From Callorhinus ursinus (taxonomy: Eukaryota > Chordata > Mammalia > Carnivora > Otariidae), in the NCBI RefSeq assembly GCF_003265705.1, contig NW_020313168.1:2139022-2203021 (forward strand): a DNA stretch of 64,000 nucleotides, in the 5' to 3' direction. The position numbers and the translations under genes are program-made. The notes under the pieces are model-generated. The model was not told the origin of the DNA, ran no database searches, and worked only from the letters and a program-made list of their open reading frames with translations. This document shows positions 43,628 to 55,135 of the stretch, one piece after another (positions within the stretch are counted from its first letter, which is position 1; the number at the start of each line of letters is the position of its first letter).

Positions 43628-44629
43628 GTCACACTCGCTTCTGACTCGAATCTCCCCTGCATGTACCTGAGTGCCCCCCAAACAGCAACCTCACCTCTGC
43701 AAAGGGGCAGGGGCGCCTTGGGGATGTGTACCCAGCACCTGCTACAGCCGGGGTCCCTAATCCCATCCACACACATCTCTCCTGTCAGAATCGCCTGATA
43801 ACATTAGGGCAGATTTTCACAATAGCCTTCTTTAAAAAAAAAAAAAAAAAGTCTCTTTTCTTAAATCCATATTAAGCATATGGCAAGCCATGTGCTGGCT
43901 GCATTACCTCCTGCAAACTGAATGCTGGCCTCTTGTTTTCTACCTTCCATCTGGGGAGACATAAATCCTACTTAGAGTCAAACCCCAGGAGATCCGTGAA
44001 GCATGTGAGAGTCAAAGATAAACAGGCCTTCTTTGCCCTTGGACACATAAGCTGGATTTTCTTTAGTAATCCAGCCTCTTCACGGAAACAGCCAAGAGCA
44101 AGGAAACTCACAGCACAATCCATAACAACACACACACACCCCAAAAAGAGTGAGTCTGGCAGTCCAGGCGGCTGACAGCCACAACTTGGGCCATGTTTCA
44201 GCCGCGCACTCCCCCCTCCCAGACCTGGCCAGCAGAGCTCCGTTTGGATCTGCACAAAGTCCCAGATTCCACTCGAGCCCCACATAGCTCTGCTAATGCA
44301 CATCAGTCCTCAGACAAAATCTTTTATTTCCCAGTAAGCCTGGAATAAAACAGATGAATTTGCAGGGGCTTTAGGAATGAAAAAGAGACACCAGAGCCCC
44401 TCAGGATTACCTTGGCAGAGAATGGATTTCGTTTGCTCACGTATGGTTCGTCAGGCATTGATTAAAGTCATAGAATTTTGGGATTGGAATCAATCAGAGC
44501 GCTTTAAAGTGGAAACAAGTAAACCTCCCTTCCAGGGCCAGAATGGAACCGAGGAGCGGTGGTCGTCCAGCTTTTGCTGGAACATCCCAGAAAGGTGGCA
44601 GATTTGTCCCTGTTCTTCAAGCCCTCCTT
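43628..44629. other. Unclassified upstream DNA
   Basis: A poly-A run lies at 43831-43849 and a short CA run near 44130. No repeat family or gene is recognised. Confidence 0.5.
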
Positions 44630-44918
44630 GTGTTCCCCGTCCTCTGTCACCTGACTGACTTGTGGCTCTTCCCACAGGGAGACTGTGCTTCTCTGACCCT
44701 TGACTTCTTCGGGCTTGGCCTGGGGACTTGTTCTGGCCAATGAGACTGGTGGCGTGGCAAAAGCAGGGGGCTGGGGGAGTGCTGGGGGGTCGCCTCTTTC
44801 TCCAGAGCCAGCAGCCACCCCAGCCAGCCCACAGACCCCGGTGTAGCTGCTGCGTTAAGCCGCGACGTGGGGCTGGCTTGTTATGCACCCTTGCTGGGCC
44901 GATAGCCGGCCAGTTCGG
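44630..44918 (+). mobile_element. MaLR-like LTR fragment, sense
   Basis: TGGCTCTTCCCACAGGGAGA with CTGTGCTTCTCTGACCCTTG, GGGCTTGGCCTGGGGACTTG and, near the end, GCTGCGTTAAGCCGCGACGT match a MaLR/ERVL-type LTR, ending near GGCCGATAGCCGGCC ('gcagcaatagctaactaat'). Family is not certain. Confidence 0.6.
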
Positions 44919-45384
44919 GCGCAGGCTAGTTCGCGCTCCTGCGCGGGCCGCTGCGGTCCTGTGCCCACTCTCACGCAGAACCAGCTGACCGTGCAGGGGA
45001 GGAAGGCACAGCTTCATGAGGCAGACATTGTCCTTGTCAACGCCATCTGTTATCGGACGGCGGATTTTGTGTCTTGCCTCTCTCCACCGGGCCCTGGGTG
45101 GGCCCGGCCACAGAAGCAGCCCAAACAAGGGTGGTTGGCTCTGGATTCGGTGGCCTGCCTGCTCCTTTGTGAGGCTTCCCTCCCTCCTTGGGAGGCTGGA
45201 GGAGACCCCAGTTATGGAGGAGACTTGCTCCTGGCACATGGGGTATCTATGGCAACCCAGCATTTCATAGAGAGTGAGAGACCATCAGGCCAGGGGCAGG
45301 TTGCTTTATGGAGAGGGCAGAGGCCCCCATGGCAACCCGGCAGCTCTGGTGACCCTTCCCTCCAGCCCTTCTCGGCTCCCATCA
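44919..45384. other. GC-rich unclassified DNA
   Basis: Open frames on both strands (plus 44883-45473, minus 44490-45263) are shadows in GC-rich sequence without family resemblance. No gene is called. Confidence 0.5.
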
Positions 45385-46050
45385 CAAGTGACCTGTCCCA
45401 AACAGATGCTTACACACTGTTCATGGCAGGACTACTCATGATCGACAAAAGGCGGGATATTATTCAGCCTTAAGAAGGAAGGACATCCAGGGGCGCCTGG
45501 GTGGCTTAGTCTTTAAGCGTCTGCCTTCGGCTCAGGTCATGGTCCCAGGGTCCTGGGATCGAGCCCCGCGTCAAGCTCCCTGCTCCGCAGGAAGCCTTCT
45601 TCTCCCTCTCCCACTCCCCCTGCTTGTGTTCCCTCTCTCACTAGGACTCTGTCAAATAAATAAATAAAATCTTTAAAAAAAAAAAAAAAAAGAAGAAGAA
45701 GAAGGAAGGACATCCGGCCACCTGCCACATGGATGGACCTGGAGGACACTGTGCTCAGTGAAGTCAGCCACTCACAAAAGGGCAAATACTGGAGGATTCC
45801 ACTTATACCCTAGAGTCGTCACTTATAGAGACAGAGGGTTGAACCGAGGTTGCCAGGTCCTGGGGGAGGGGAATGGGAAGTTAGTGTTTAATGGGGACAG
45901 AGTTTCAGTTTGGGACAATGACAACATTCTGGTGGTGATGGTTGCACAACAATGTGAATGTGCTTAATGCTACTGAACTGTTCACTTAAAAATGGTTACA
46001 ATGGTAAATTTTACATTATGCATATTTTACCCCAATTTTTAAAACAGGAC
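45385..46050 (+). mobile_element. L1 3'-end, sense, split by a SINE
   Basis: Late-ORF2 to 3' UTR words run AGATGCTTACACACTGTTCA, GGCGGGATATTATTCAGCCT, then after the SINE GGATGGACCTGGAGGACACT, CAGTTTGGGACAATGACAAC and TGCTACTGAACTGTTCACTT, ending in TTTTACCCCAATTTTTAAAA. Confidence 0.9.
45489..45698 (+). mobile_element. SINEC copy with perfect 17-bp TSD
   Basis: Head AGGGGCGCCTGGGTGGCTTA, 3' half with CTTCTTCTCCCTCTCCCACT and GCTTGTGTTCCCTCTCTCAC, and a tail ending in AGAAGAAG units. AAGAAGGAAGGACATCC is identical at 45472-45488 and 45699-45715. The long intact duplication and low divergence suggest a recent insertion. Confidence 0.98.
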
Positions 46051-46489
46051 CTGTCCTGTGTCCCGGGTTCTGGAGGCCCAGCTCCCACCCGGCTGTCAGA
46101 CAGCAGAGCCAGCTGATGAGTGGAGTCCCAGGTCGGGTGTGCCCAGGGAGGAGGCTCTGGTGCCCGCTGCCAGCTGCCATCTTCCTCAGGTTCAGTGGGA
46201 ATCCCCAGCATCCTCACTGCTTTACTCACAGTGATTGCTAACGGGCACCCCCCTGGGGGTCGGGGTGGGCCAGTAGGCGGTCGCGGGGGACAGAGAGACA
46301 GTCCCCCTGACGCTCCTCTGACTCCACACAGAGGTGGCACACTCTGGGTGGAGGGGACGGCTCTCTGTGGCTGGTGTCCGGCTGGAAGGTTGGAGCGTGA
46401 GCAGGTAGAATTTGTTCGGATGGGGAAAGTAGGTGAGAACAGCCAGGACAAAACCAATGAGAAAAGACTGTGGAGAAGGACAGGGAAAG
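46051..46489. other. Unclassified GC-rich DNA
   Basis: No named repeat or gene recognised. Confidence 0.5.
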
Positions 46490-46680
46490 CCTTTGGACCT
46501 TCAGACGCGGGCTCACACTCCGGCTCTGCCATGTATGGGCCGCGTGGGTCTGAGCAGGCTACCCCTCCCCCCCCCGAGCCACCCCACTGTCCTCATCTGT
46601 GAAGTGAGCCTAATAACAGGACCTCTGCCTGGCAGGCTTTGGTGCAGGGTAATACAATATGATGTGGAGTCCAGTGTCAC
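46490..46680 (+). repeat. MIR, sense
   Basis: TCACACTCCGGCTCTGCCAT, CCACTGTCCTCATCTGTGAA and GTGAGCCTAATAACAGGACC fit MIR. Confidence 0.82.
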
Positions 46681-46729
46681 ATAGCGAGGGCTTCATTAAT
46701 ATCAGTCCTTCTGGCACGGTCCCCAGTGG

Positions 46730-47229
46730 TCCCTGTGCCCGTGAGTCCCGTCTGGTGTGATCCCCTCCCCCGGAGTGTGGGCGGACCAGGGCCTTGCTTC
46801 TGACAAAGGCTGCAGCAAGGGTAACGAGGTGTCACATCCATGCTCCGGCTGCCCACGGTCGAGACTGCCGTCCTGCTGTCACCCTTGCTGGCCCTCCCGC
46901 TTGCATGCTCGCTGAAACAGGCTGCCGTGGGGTGAGATGCTCCATGGGGTGAGATGCTTCGCGGAGAGGCCCACGTGGCCAGGGACTGAGCGAGGCCTTG
47001 GTGCAACAGCCCGCGAGGAATGGAGCCCGCCAGTAGCCGCTCGAGCGAGCGAGGGAGGGCGTCCTTCCCGGGGCAGCCCGGAGAGGGGCCTGCAGCCCGC
47101 GGAGGGACCGGATGCGAGCAGACAGCTGCCATGCCAGCCTCCTGACCCCCCAACCATGTGATGATAACTGCCGCTTTCAGCCACTTCCTTTGAGCTAATT
47201 TGTTCCGCAGCCATAGATAGCTAATACAG
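46730..47229 (+). mobile_element. MaLR-like LTR, sense
   Basis: GGTGTGATCCCCTCCCCCGG, AGTGTGGGCGGACCAGGGCC, GCGGAGAGGCCCACGTGGCC, AGGGACTGAGCGAGGCCTTG and the end AATTTGTTCCGCAGCCATAG with ATAGCTAATACAG match a MaLR LTR in order. A 17-bp tandem duplication (GGGGTGAGATGCTCCAT) at 46929-46962 is private to this copy. Confidence 0.8.
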
Positions 47230-47331
47230 CCCGTGCCCCAGACTCCGCCTGATCCTGTCGCTTGTGACCTTGTCCGCAGAAGTCCCCCCAGCCTCCAACC
47301 CCGCTCCTCGGTCCCCCCACATGCTCCCTCC

Positions 47332-47405
47332 AGCACCACACACACCACNNNNNNNNNNCACACAAACGCACACATACCACACACACCACACACACCACAC
47401 ACTTC
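47332..47405. repeat. CA-rich repeat with ACCAC interruptions, containing a gap
   Basis: ACCACACACACCAC units on both sides of ten N bases. True length is unknown. Confidence 0.92.
47349..47358. other. 10-N assembly gap
   Basis: Ten N bases interrupt the CA-rich repeat. Ten is likely a placeholder length. Frames read across it are meaningless. Confidence 0.99.
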
Positions 47406-47889
47406 ATCTAATACATGTTGGCTGAGACCGAGTCAGTGACAGAATTCAGTGTCCCCGGGGAGTGATGGCAGGAGGGAGCTGCACAAGGTCTAGCGACAGC
47501 TCCCAGACCACAGGGACATGTTGCCGGCAGGTGAGGGGCCTCGGACCCCTCTGTTCTTTAAGCAGAAGTATCTCCAGGGGCATCTCACTGGCCGGCTGCA
47601 AACATCTACTGGGAACATTCAGTTCCCTGGGTCCTGAGTCTGTCTTCACTCCCACAGTCAGAGCCCGGCATTCCTCTGGCTGCTGGCTTGCAGAAACAAA
47701 TCCATCTCTTCTATTTGCTTTCCTGGGTGGGATTACATGGGTTTGCCCCCCACACAAAATTTCATTTGGCCTATAATTTGGTCTCCAAGGAAAAGACGTT
47801 GACATCTCAGTTCTTATGACGAAGTTTGGACCCTTGAGGGCGAGGCTGTGGTGGGCCACTGTGCTAGGTGGAGGAGACAGAAGGCAGGG
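47406..47889. other. Unclassified upstream DNA
   Basis: No named repeat or gene recognised; open on both strands by chance. Confidence 0.5.
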
Positions 47890-48015
47890 AAGGAGCCCGG
47901 GGCTTGAGCTCAAGTCCAGCTCTGCCCTGACAAGCTGAGCCACTTTGGAAGAGTTCCTGTCCGTCAGCGAGCCTCCGTCATAGCCCTCAGGAGTCTGCTG
48001 TTGGAGACTTCAACA
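47890..48015 (+). repeat. MIR fragment, sense
   Basis: CCGGGGCTTGAGCTCAAGTC, CAGCTCTGCCCTGACAAGCT and GAGCCACTTTGGAAGAGTTC fit the MIR 5' half (tRNA-derived B-box region retained in altered form). Confidence 0.7.
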
Positions 48016-48852
48016 CGGTAACATGCATGTGTGGACCCTTCTTTTCTGGTTTCGTTTTAAGAGACATAAGCTACTGTGGGCCAGAGGCCCTGGCTGAGGA
48101 GCTGCAAGCCTCTCTTCCACTGGGAAGAAGCACACTGCCACTTACGTTTATCAATCAGTCTCTTGTGGTTTGGGTTATCGTGAGTTGACTCCTGAGAGCC
48201 TGAGCTCTAGAGGGCTGCATCTGGATCTGTGACATGGAGAGCTGCCCCTGCCCCCCCCCCCCCGAGATGGTCCTCCTCCCGGTTGTTGAGCATGTCAAGG
48301 CTCATCCCTCATGGTGTCACTCTTGTATCGTCACAATGCCCTCCTCTCACTTTAAAAAGAACAGCCTTTGCTTGACCCTGCTGCTCCAGAACTTGTCTCT
48401 AAGATTCCGCCTGGCTGTGAAGGGCACACTAGGGTGTGGACTATAAATCTGGAGCCCTCATGACACTTAGATCCATTAATCCATCAAAAGAAGATTGGCT
48501 ACCTCTTAGTGTCCAGAGAGAGACCGGAAATCCCCTCATCCAAACGTTCACAAGGAGGCTAGAGCACAATTAATTCTACTCAGCACTTTGTATTGGGATC
48601 TTCAGGAATTCACGGGATGTCAGCACTCTGCCCTATGCCTTATCACTTGTATTTGTGCCAACACAGGAAACCAAGCCAAAGGAGTGTGTTACCAGGTGCC
48701 TTTGCCTGTTCCCAGTCTGTACGTGAGGGACCAACCTAATCCCGAAATGATGAGACTATAAACCACCACCATAACCTACAGGATCCAAACAACCTTCCAG
48801 ACCGGGAGTTCTTTGAAAACTATCTTCAGCACTTAGTCCTAGGCCTGGCAAT
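48016..48852. other. Unclassified upstream DNA with C13 run
   Basis: A C13 run lies at 48251-48263. No named repeat or gene. Confidence 0.5.
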
Positions 48853-49120
48853 GCATGGATGAATAGGTGGATGAGTGGGTGAATGGATAGATGGGTGGAC
48901 GGATGGGTGGATGAATGGTTGGGTGGATAGATGGGTAGATGGGTGGATGGATAGATGGATGGGTGCTTGGGTGGATGGGTGGGTGGATGGATGGATGGAT
49001 GGATGGATGGATGGATGGATGGATAGGTGGTGGATGGATGGGTAGATGGATGGGTGGTTGGATGGATGGATGGATGGATGGGTAGATGGGTGGTTCAGTG
49101 GATGGGTGGATGAATAAATG
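48853..49120. repeat. (TGGA)n tetranucleotide array, about 270 bp
   Basis: Imperfect TGGA/TGGG units, with the purest part at about 48988-49024 (GGATGGATGGATGGATGGAT). On the minus strand this reads as His-Pro-Ser-Ile repeats with no stop, producing long artefactual open frames. Confidence 0.97.
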
Positions 49121-49174
49121 AATCTCTGACCAAGGAACAAAAGTTCTTGCCCAGAATCCACTACTCAAGAGACT

Positions 49175-49290
49175 TGTAACTTCCCTCATTTGTAAAATGG
49201 GGTGAGGGTAGTTCTTTTTCCATCCATCCCATAAGCTTGTTGTGAGAACGAAATCAGATGATGTAAATAAGGTTGTTTTTGGCCACCTCT
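49175..49290 (+). repeat. MIR fragment, sense
   Basis: CCCTCATTTGTAAAATGGGG and AGCTTGTTGTGAGAACGAAA are MIR words directly after the tetranucleotide array. Confidence 0.85.
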
Positions 49291-51020
49291 ATAGAATTAT
49301 ACCAGTGAGAGGAAGTACTGTCCCAAAGAAAATGTTTCTTCAGCCTCATAAATGCCCCTAGGAACATAGATTGCTTCAACCAATGACTTAACAAATCCTC
49401 TCGGGGAAGACAGCCCTTTCTGTGGTCATCAGAGGTGCGATTCAGAGCAGCAGCTGCTCGGTTGACGAGCTGTCTCACCTTGGACAGGCTACACCTGTAG
49501 GTCCTACAAGACTGTGAGCTCAGAGAGGGCAGGTATGGGTCTTAGACCTAGAATCCTCCTTGTCTGTAAAAATGAGTAACTATGGGCACTCAGATATCTA
49601 TTGCAGCGATTTCAGTAAAATAGCCATATTATTATTTTTAAAAAGGCATAACTTTACAAAAAGACAACAATGCAGAAATGCTAGAGTGAAGTGCTACGTG
49701 GGAACCATGTCCTTATACAATCGTGTCCTCATACAACTTAAAGACTGACGTTTGATGTGGCTTTTTTCCCACTTAAGCCCTATTTTAAAGGTGGACACGG
49801 GGCTTGCAAGACGATGTGAAGGGAATGGGGAGGCGGCGGGGTGTGCATGAGACAGCGTGTACAAAGAGCCTGAGGCAGGACTGACAGAAAAACGCTTGGT
49901 CCACAGCACCTTACTACGGTCCCGATGATTTGGGGTCCAGGCCTGCCACTGTGTCACTTGCCACTGTGGTCCCAGATCCTCTGTCTTCTTTTCCTGTCCC
50001 GCTGGCCTCCTCTGTCCTTTGGATGGGGAGAAAGGTGGTGCGGGTGGTGGTGGTCCAGGTCAGAAGGGGACGGGAGCGTTGCAGCCAAGCAGGAGGAGTT
50101 AAAACCTCTGCACAAACACCTCGTCCCCACTTCCTGCTTGCTCTGGATGCTGCACGGCCAGACCCCTCTGCCGGTGCTGGCGGGTCAAGCGTTTGCTTCT
50201 CCTGGGTGTGCACGAGGGCGCAGAACTATCCCTGGGCATGGTTTGGGGCTCCAGACCAAGGCAGTCGGGCCATGCTGGGAAAGAAAGCGAGGGCAACGGA
50301 CGTCGGCACGCACGGGCTGGTCCTCAGAGCACCCCCAGTGTGCTGGCAGGCCTCCTGCAGCAGAGCTCACTGGGGGACAGGACAGAGGGAACAGTTTTTA
50401 TGCATGGCAGCTCTGTGAAAAGGGCATAGCATTTACTTGAGCAAATTTGGGACTGGGACTGGTGAACCGGCCAAAGTTGGTAAATATCAAGGGTTAAATA
50501 ACAGGCCCCCCATTATTAACCCTGACGCCGAGTTACAGACATCACGCTTTCTAAAGGACAGGAGCTAGGGGTCAGGATGGACTCACATTAGAATTTCTAA
50601 TATCACAGTTCACACTTGGGGATGAAATGAAACAGCTCTATTTTCACCACCTTCCCCAAGAGCTGGACCTCAAATGATCTCTAATTATTACAGAATCTCT
50701 GATTTCTGGGCTAGTTTCCAAGGCCGTTATTGTGGCCGTATATCAGAGGCAGCGGCAGCCAGGGTGCTGGGCTGCCAGGCAGAGAAGTCAGACGCAGGAG
50801 AGGGGAAGTCACGTGAGGCCCGCTGCGCGTCCAGGACCCAGCCTGCGCTCTGGAGGACGGGAGGAGGAGGCCCTCCCTTAGCCTCCAGACGTCCAACCCC
50901 CCAAGTCGAGAGAGAAGGTAGATGGGGCCTGGAGCCAGCATCTGGAGCACCAGCTGGAGTGTCCAGGAAGCTTCTGGCTCCCTGACCACCTTCCCTGAGA
51001 GGTTTTCACTCAGAAGCCTC

Positions 51021-51021
<1 letters not shown>
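49291..51021. other. Unclassified upstream DNA
   Basis: About 1.7 kb without a named repeat. Overlapping open frames on both strands around 49914-50440 are in GC-rich sequence and look like chance. Confidence 0.45.

Positions 51022-51054
<33 letters not shown>
51022..51054. repeat. (CA)n microsatellite
   Basis: Uninterrupted CA run of about 16 units. Confidence 0.97.
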
Positions 51055-51055
<1 letters not shown>

Positions 51056-51184
51056 CTACTTCTCTCCTCCCCAGGTCTCATTCGGAAGTAGTGGGGAGAG
51101 GACGTGTCTTTGATTGTCACTTCTCGGGGAACACTACGGCTCTCCAGGGTTGCCAGATGCCCCTCAATGCATGCACAGCATCAT

Positions 51185-51528
51185 TGTGATGGTTCACTGT
51201 CTGTGTGGGCTGGGCCATTGTGCCCAGTTGTTTGCTCCAACCCCGGTCTAGGTGTTGCTGTGAAGGTATGTCTTAAAACAAGAGTAACATTGAACTCTGT
51301 AGACTTTGAGCAAAGGCAATGACCCTCCCTAATGCGGGAGGGCCTCATCCAATCAGCTGAAGGTTTTAAGAGAAAAGACAGAGCTCCGCAGAGGAGAAAG
51401 GAATTCAGCCTCAGATGCCTACGGGCTCGAGATCCAACAGCAACTCCTCCTGGAATTTCCAGCCTGTGGCCTGTTCTACAAGCTTCAGATGTGCCAATCC
51501 CAAGGTCTCGTGAGCTAATTCCTTAAAA

Positions 51529-51561
<33 letters not shown>

Positions 51562-51610
51562 AAATATATATCCCCTTGGCCAGTTTCTCTGGAAAACCAT
51601 GACTGACACA
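51185..51610 (+). mobile_element. LTR-like element with TG...CA ends, family unsettled
   Basis: Starts TGTGATGGTTCACTGTCTGT and ends TGACTGACACA. Internal words AATGCGGGAGGGCCTCATCC, CAATCAGCTGAAGGTTTTAA, GAGCTAATTCCTTAAAATCT and TTTCTCTGGAAAACCATGAC match a common eutherian LTR-like repeat. A (CTCT)n/TCTGTCTC stretch lies near 51525-51562. I recognise the pattern but do not give a subfamily. Confidence 0.7.
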
Positions 51611-51700
51611 GTCACCCTACCCTAAATGCCACCAGGGCCTCCCAGAGAGCCACCCAATGACCTGGGTCAGTTCCAGACAGACCTCCTGGTCCCCACCTCT

Positions 51701-51711
51701 AAAATGAAGGG
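51701..51711. repeat. Left copy of L1 target-site duplication
   Basis: AAAATGAAGGG, repeated exactly at 52995-53005, bounds the L1 insertion at 51712-52994. Confidence 0.95.
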
Positions 51712-52994
51712 AGCAGCATTTCCTTATACGACACACAAAAATAGACTCAAAATGGGTGAAAGACCTAAATGTGAGACAGGAATCCATCAAAATCCTAGAG
51801 GAGAACACAGGCAGCAACCTCTTCGACCTCAGCCGCAGCAACTTCTTCCTGGAAACATCATCAAAGGCAAGGGAAGCCAGGGCAAAAATGAACTTTTGGG
51901 ACTTCATCAACACAAAAAGCTTCTGCACAGCAAAGGAAACAGTCGACAAAACCAAAAGACAACCTATAGAATGGGAGAAGATATTTACAAATGTCTTATC
52001 AGATAAAGGGCTGGTATCCAAAATCTATAAAGAACTCATCACACTCAACACCCAAAGAGCAAATAATCCAATCAAGAAATGGACAGAAGGCATGAACAGA
52101 CATTTTTCCGAAGAAGACATCCAAATGGCCAACAGACACATGGAAAAATGCTCAACATCACTCAGCATCAGGGAAATACAAATCAAAACCACAATGAGAT
52201 ACCACCTCACATGGGTCAGAATGGCTAAAATTAACAAGTCAGGAAACGACAGATGTTGGTGAGGATGCGGAGAAAGGGGAACCCTCCCACACTGTTGGTG
52301 GGAATGCAAGCTGGTGCATCTGCTCTGGAAAACAGTATGGAGGCTCCTCAAACAGTTGAAAATAGAGCTACCGTATGACCCAGCAATTGCACTACTGGGT
52401 ATTTACCACAAAGATATAAATGTAGTAAAAAGAAGGGGCACCTGCACCCCAGTGTTTATAGCAGCAGTGTCCACAACAGCCAAACTGTGGAAAGAGTCCG
52501 GATGTCCATCAACAGATGAATGGATAAAGAAGAGGTGGTATATATATATATATACACAATGGAATATTACTCAGCCACCAAAAAATGAAATCTTGCCATT
52601 TGCAACAACATCGTTGGAACTAGAGGGTATTGTGCTAAATGAAGTGAGTCAATCAGAGAAAGACAATTATCATATAATTTCACTCATATGTGGAATTTAA
52701 GAAATAAGACAGAAGACCAGAGGGGAAGGGAGGAAAAAATGAAACAAGACGAAATCAGAGGGAGACAAACCGTAAGAGACTCTTAACCATAGGAAACAAA
52801 CTGAGGGCTGCTGGAGGGGAGGGGGGTAGGGAAATGGGTTGACAGGCACTAAGGAGGGCACGGGATGTAATGAGCACTGGGTATTATATGCAACTGATGA
52901 ATCCCTGACCTCTACCTCTGAAACTAATAATACACTATGTGTTAATTAAATTTAAATAAATTTTAAAAATAAAACAAAAAAATACAAATAAAAT
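51712..52994 (+). mobile_element. 5'-truncated L1 (late ORF2 and 3' UTR), relatively young
   Basis: About 1.28 kb of L1 bounded by perfect 11-bp duplications (51701-51711 and 52995-53005), with an A-rich tail. The frame from about 51756 to 52700 encodes the C-terminal part of L1 ORF2 (recognisable stretches [20 protein letters not shown] and [20 protein letters not shown]). It is open throughout except a TGA at 52260-52262. The endonuclease and reverse-transcriptase core are missing, so the copy cannot move on its own. A TA expansion (TATATATATATATACAC) near 52540 is private to it. Confidence 0.97.
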
Positions 52995-53005
52995 AAAATG
53001 AAGGG

Positions 53006-54639
53006 TCGGGATGGAAGACCCCCCTGCACTAAATTCTGTGATTCGACATTAAAAGTGACCCCCGTGAGGCAGCCTGTGGGAAATCGAGTATTCTAGGTCA
53101 TGGAATGAGACCCTCGAAGCTGGCCTGTGAGCCTCTCCAGCTGCCCCCAAACACCAGCAGCCCCTCTGCAAATCACTGCAGCCCGTAGCCCTTGCCTCCA
53201 ACACGTGGAGGCTCAGATCTCTGGCTAGTTGGCAGGATCTGTATTGTTCCAGGCGACAAAGACCACAAAATGTATGCGGTGTGAAGGTCCCATGGTGGAT
53301 TTCTAGCCTGCGTTTTCTCCTCGTGTCGTCCTGGAGGGGGTGTGTGTTCTCAAACCTCAGGGCACGACCCTGCTTAGGAGTGGGGTTGCAGATGGAGCAG
53401 GGAGAGCCGGGGCAGGAGGGCCGGCACTGAGGAGCACAGGGGGCTCTGCTTCTTCCTCCGGAGACCTCAGGCCATGAGGCTGCCCGTGCCGGGCCTGGGT
53501 CACAAGCCCCCCTGGGAGAGCTTTACATACTGGCCTGAGTGTTTAGAAAGCTGGACTCTCCTCGGGTGGCTCCAACCTTGACTGCCAGAGAAAGTTAATG
53601 TTCTTAATTAAAGTTTATTGGGGAGTTTTTTCCATTGTAAGTGCACTACTCACTTATTCATGGGACAGAAATGAATCCTGCACTGTGATAGGTGCTGAGG
53701 ATGCCAGGGTGACACGCAGGTGACACAGTCCACGACTTCAAGGAGCGCCTGCCGTCATAATCAAGGGAAACAGTTAAAGGTGGTGGCTGTGGGGCGGAGA
53801 GGAGGAGCCAGGGCGATCTCTAGGACCCGCTCTGCTGTCTGAGGGCGCACACACTGCCTCCATCCGAGGAGGAAAGAACAGGAGCCTGACCCGCGTCCCT
53901 AGCCTCGAGGCCCCTTCACCTGCTGCTGAGTGTGTGGGACCCTCTGTGCACGGCATCCCCCTCGCTTCCCCCACCTGGGCCTCCCCACAGCCCCCTGAGA
54001 AGGGCGCCGGGTTTGCCCACTTTTGAATGGAGCCGTCTGTAGCGACCGGATGGGGCAGGGCGGACATCGGACACACAGGAGGTGAACCGCGCAGAAGCAC
54101 TTTCCACGCCGCGAGCTCGGTGCCAGGCAGCGCAGGCTCACATTCCTGTTGGCGGTGTCTTGGAAAGTGAGCCTGTCATCCTTGTCTGTTCTCTGGAGTT
54201 GGATCCAGACCCTGCTCTGTGCTCCCTTCTTTATTCTTCCATCTAGTGATGACGCTGTCTAAGAGCCCGGCGGCACCGGGGAGAAGGCGCACGAGGGCTA
54301 AGCTAGGACCAGGTGGGCTCAAATCCCACGTCTGTTCGTCAGGAGCTCGGGCCTGGTCACGATTTTGAGATTTCCAGTACATCCTCCCAAGGAGCCCCGT
54401 CCGAGAAGGCCGGATTCATCACTCCCAGCACCAGCACACCCGGGGGGAGGTTAGCTTCTCCAGCTGTGTGCCCTTGGGGCTCCTCTCCTGGGACCCAGCA
54501 GGAAGGAGCAGGCTCCCCACCCCCACCCCCCACCCCAGCCCACCCCCCGCGGTCCCTGCGAGCTCCCTGTCCATCCGTGCACTGCCAGGGTCCCAACTAA
54601 GGTGACACGCTCGTGACGAGAGGCAGGTGAGCTTAGCTT
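53006..54639. other. Unclassified upstream DNA
   Basis: GC-richer at 53770-54600. Around 53655-53760, GGTGCTGAGGATGCCAGGGT resembles an L2/MIR-associated motif ('ggtgctggggataca'), too weak to call. No gene is recognised. Confidence 0.45.
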
Positions 54640-55135
54640 GGTTTTTTAAGTATTATTGTTCATTGTGGTAAAATACACATGACATAGAATTTATCATTGT
54701 GACCACGTGTGAGTGTGCAGCTGAGCGCATTCACCCTGTTGTGCGTCCACCACCACCTTCCATCTCCTGAACTCTGTCATCATCCCCAACTGAAACTCTG
54801 TCCCCATGAAACACGAGCTCCCCGCCCCCTCCCCGACGCCTGGCACCCACCGTATTTCTGTCTCTAAGAATTTGAGTCCTCTAGGGACTTCCTGGGAGCA
54901 GAATCATGGGCTTATATCACTCAGCATCACGCCTTCAAGGTTTATGTACTTTGTGGCAGGTGGCAGGATTTCCTTCCTTTTTAAGGCTGAATAATGTTCC
55001 CTAGTGCGGAGGGACCACCTTTCGTTTATCCATTTCTCCACCGACGGACGCTTGGCTGCTCCCACCTTTTGGTGATTGTGAGTAGTGCCACTGCAAACAT
55101 GGGTGTGCGCATGGCTCTTTAAGACCGAGCTTAGT
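54640..55135 (-). mobile_element. L1 3'-end, antisense (L1MB-like)
   Basis: GGTAAAATACACATGACATA, GTTGTGCGTCCACCACCACC, CACGCCTTCAAGGTTTATGT, AAGGCTGAATAATGTTCCCT and CAAACATGGGTGTGCGCATG follow the reverse complement of an L1MB-like 3' end. It belongs to the same group as the L1 at 43034-43431 but extends further into ORF2. Confidence 0.93.

Noticed and set aside
44490..45263. 257-codon minus-strand open frame
   Set aside because: It crosses a MaLR-like LTR, lies in GC-rich DNA with overlapping open frames on the plus strand, and has no recognisable domain or splice context.
46677..47402. 241-codon minus-strand frame
   Set aside because: It reads through the 10-N gap, a CA-rich repeat and an LTR, so it is an artefact.
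48826..49189. Minus frames of His-Pro-Ser-Ile repeats resembling a repetitive protein
   Set aside because: They are a direct translation of the TGGA tetranucleotide array in two frames at once.
51626..52006. 126-codon plus frame overlapping the young L1
   Set aside because: It is an alternative frame of L1 ORF2 and begins in flanking DNA.
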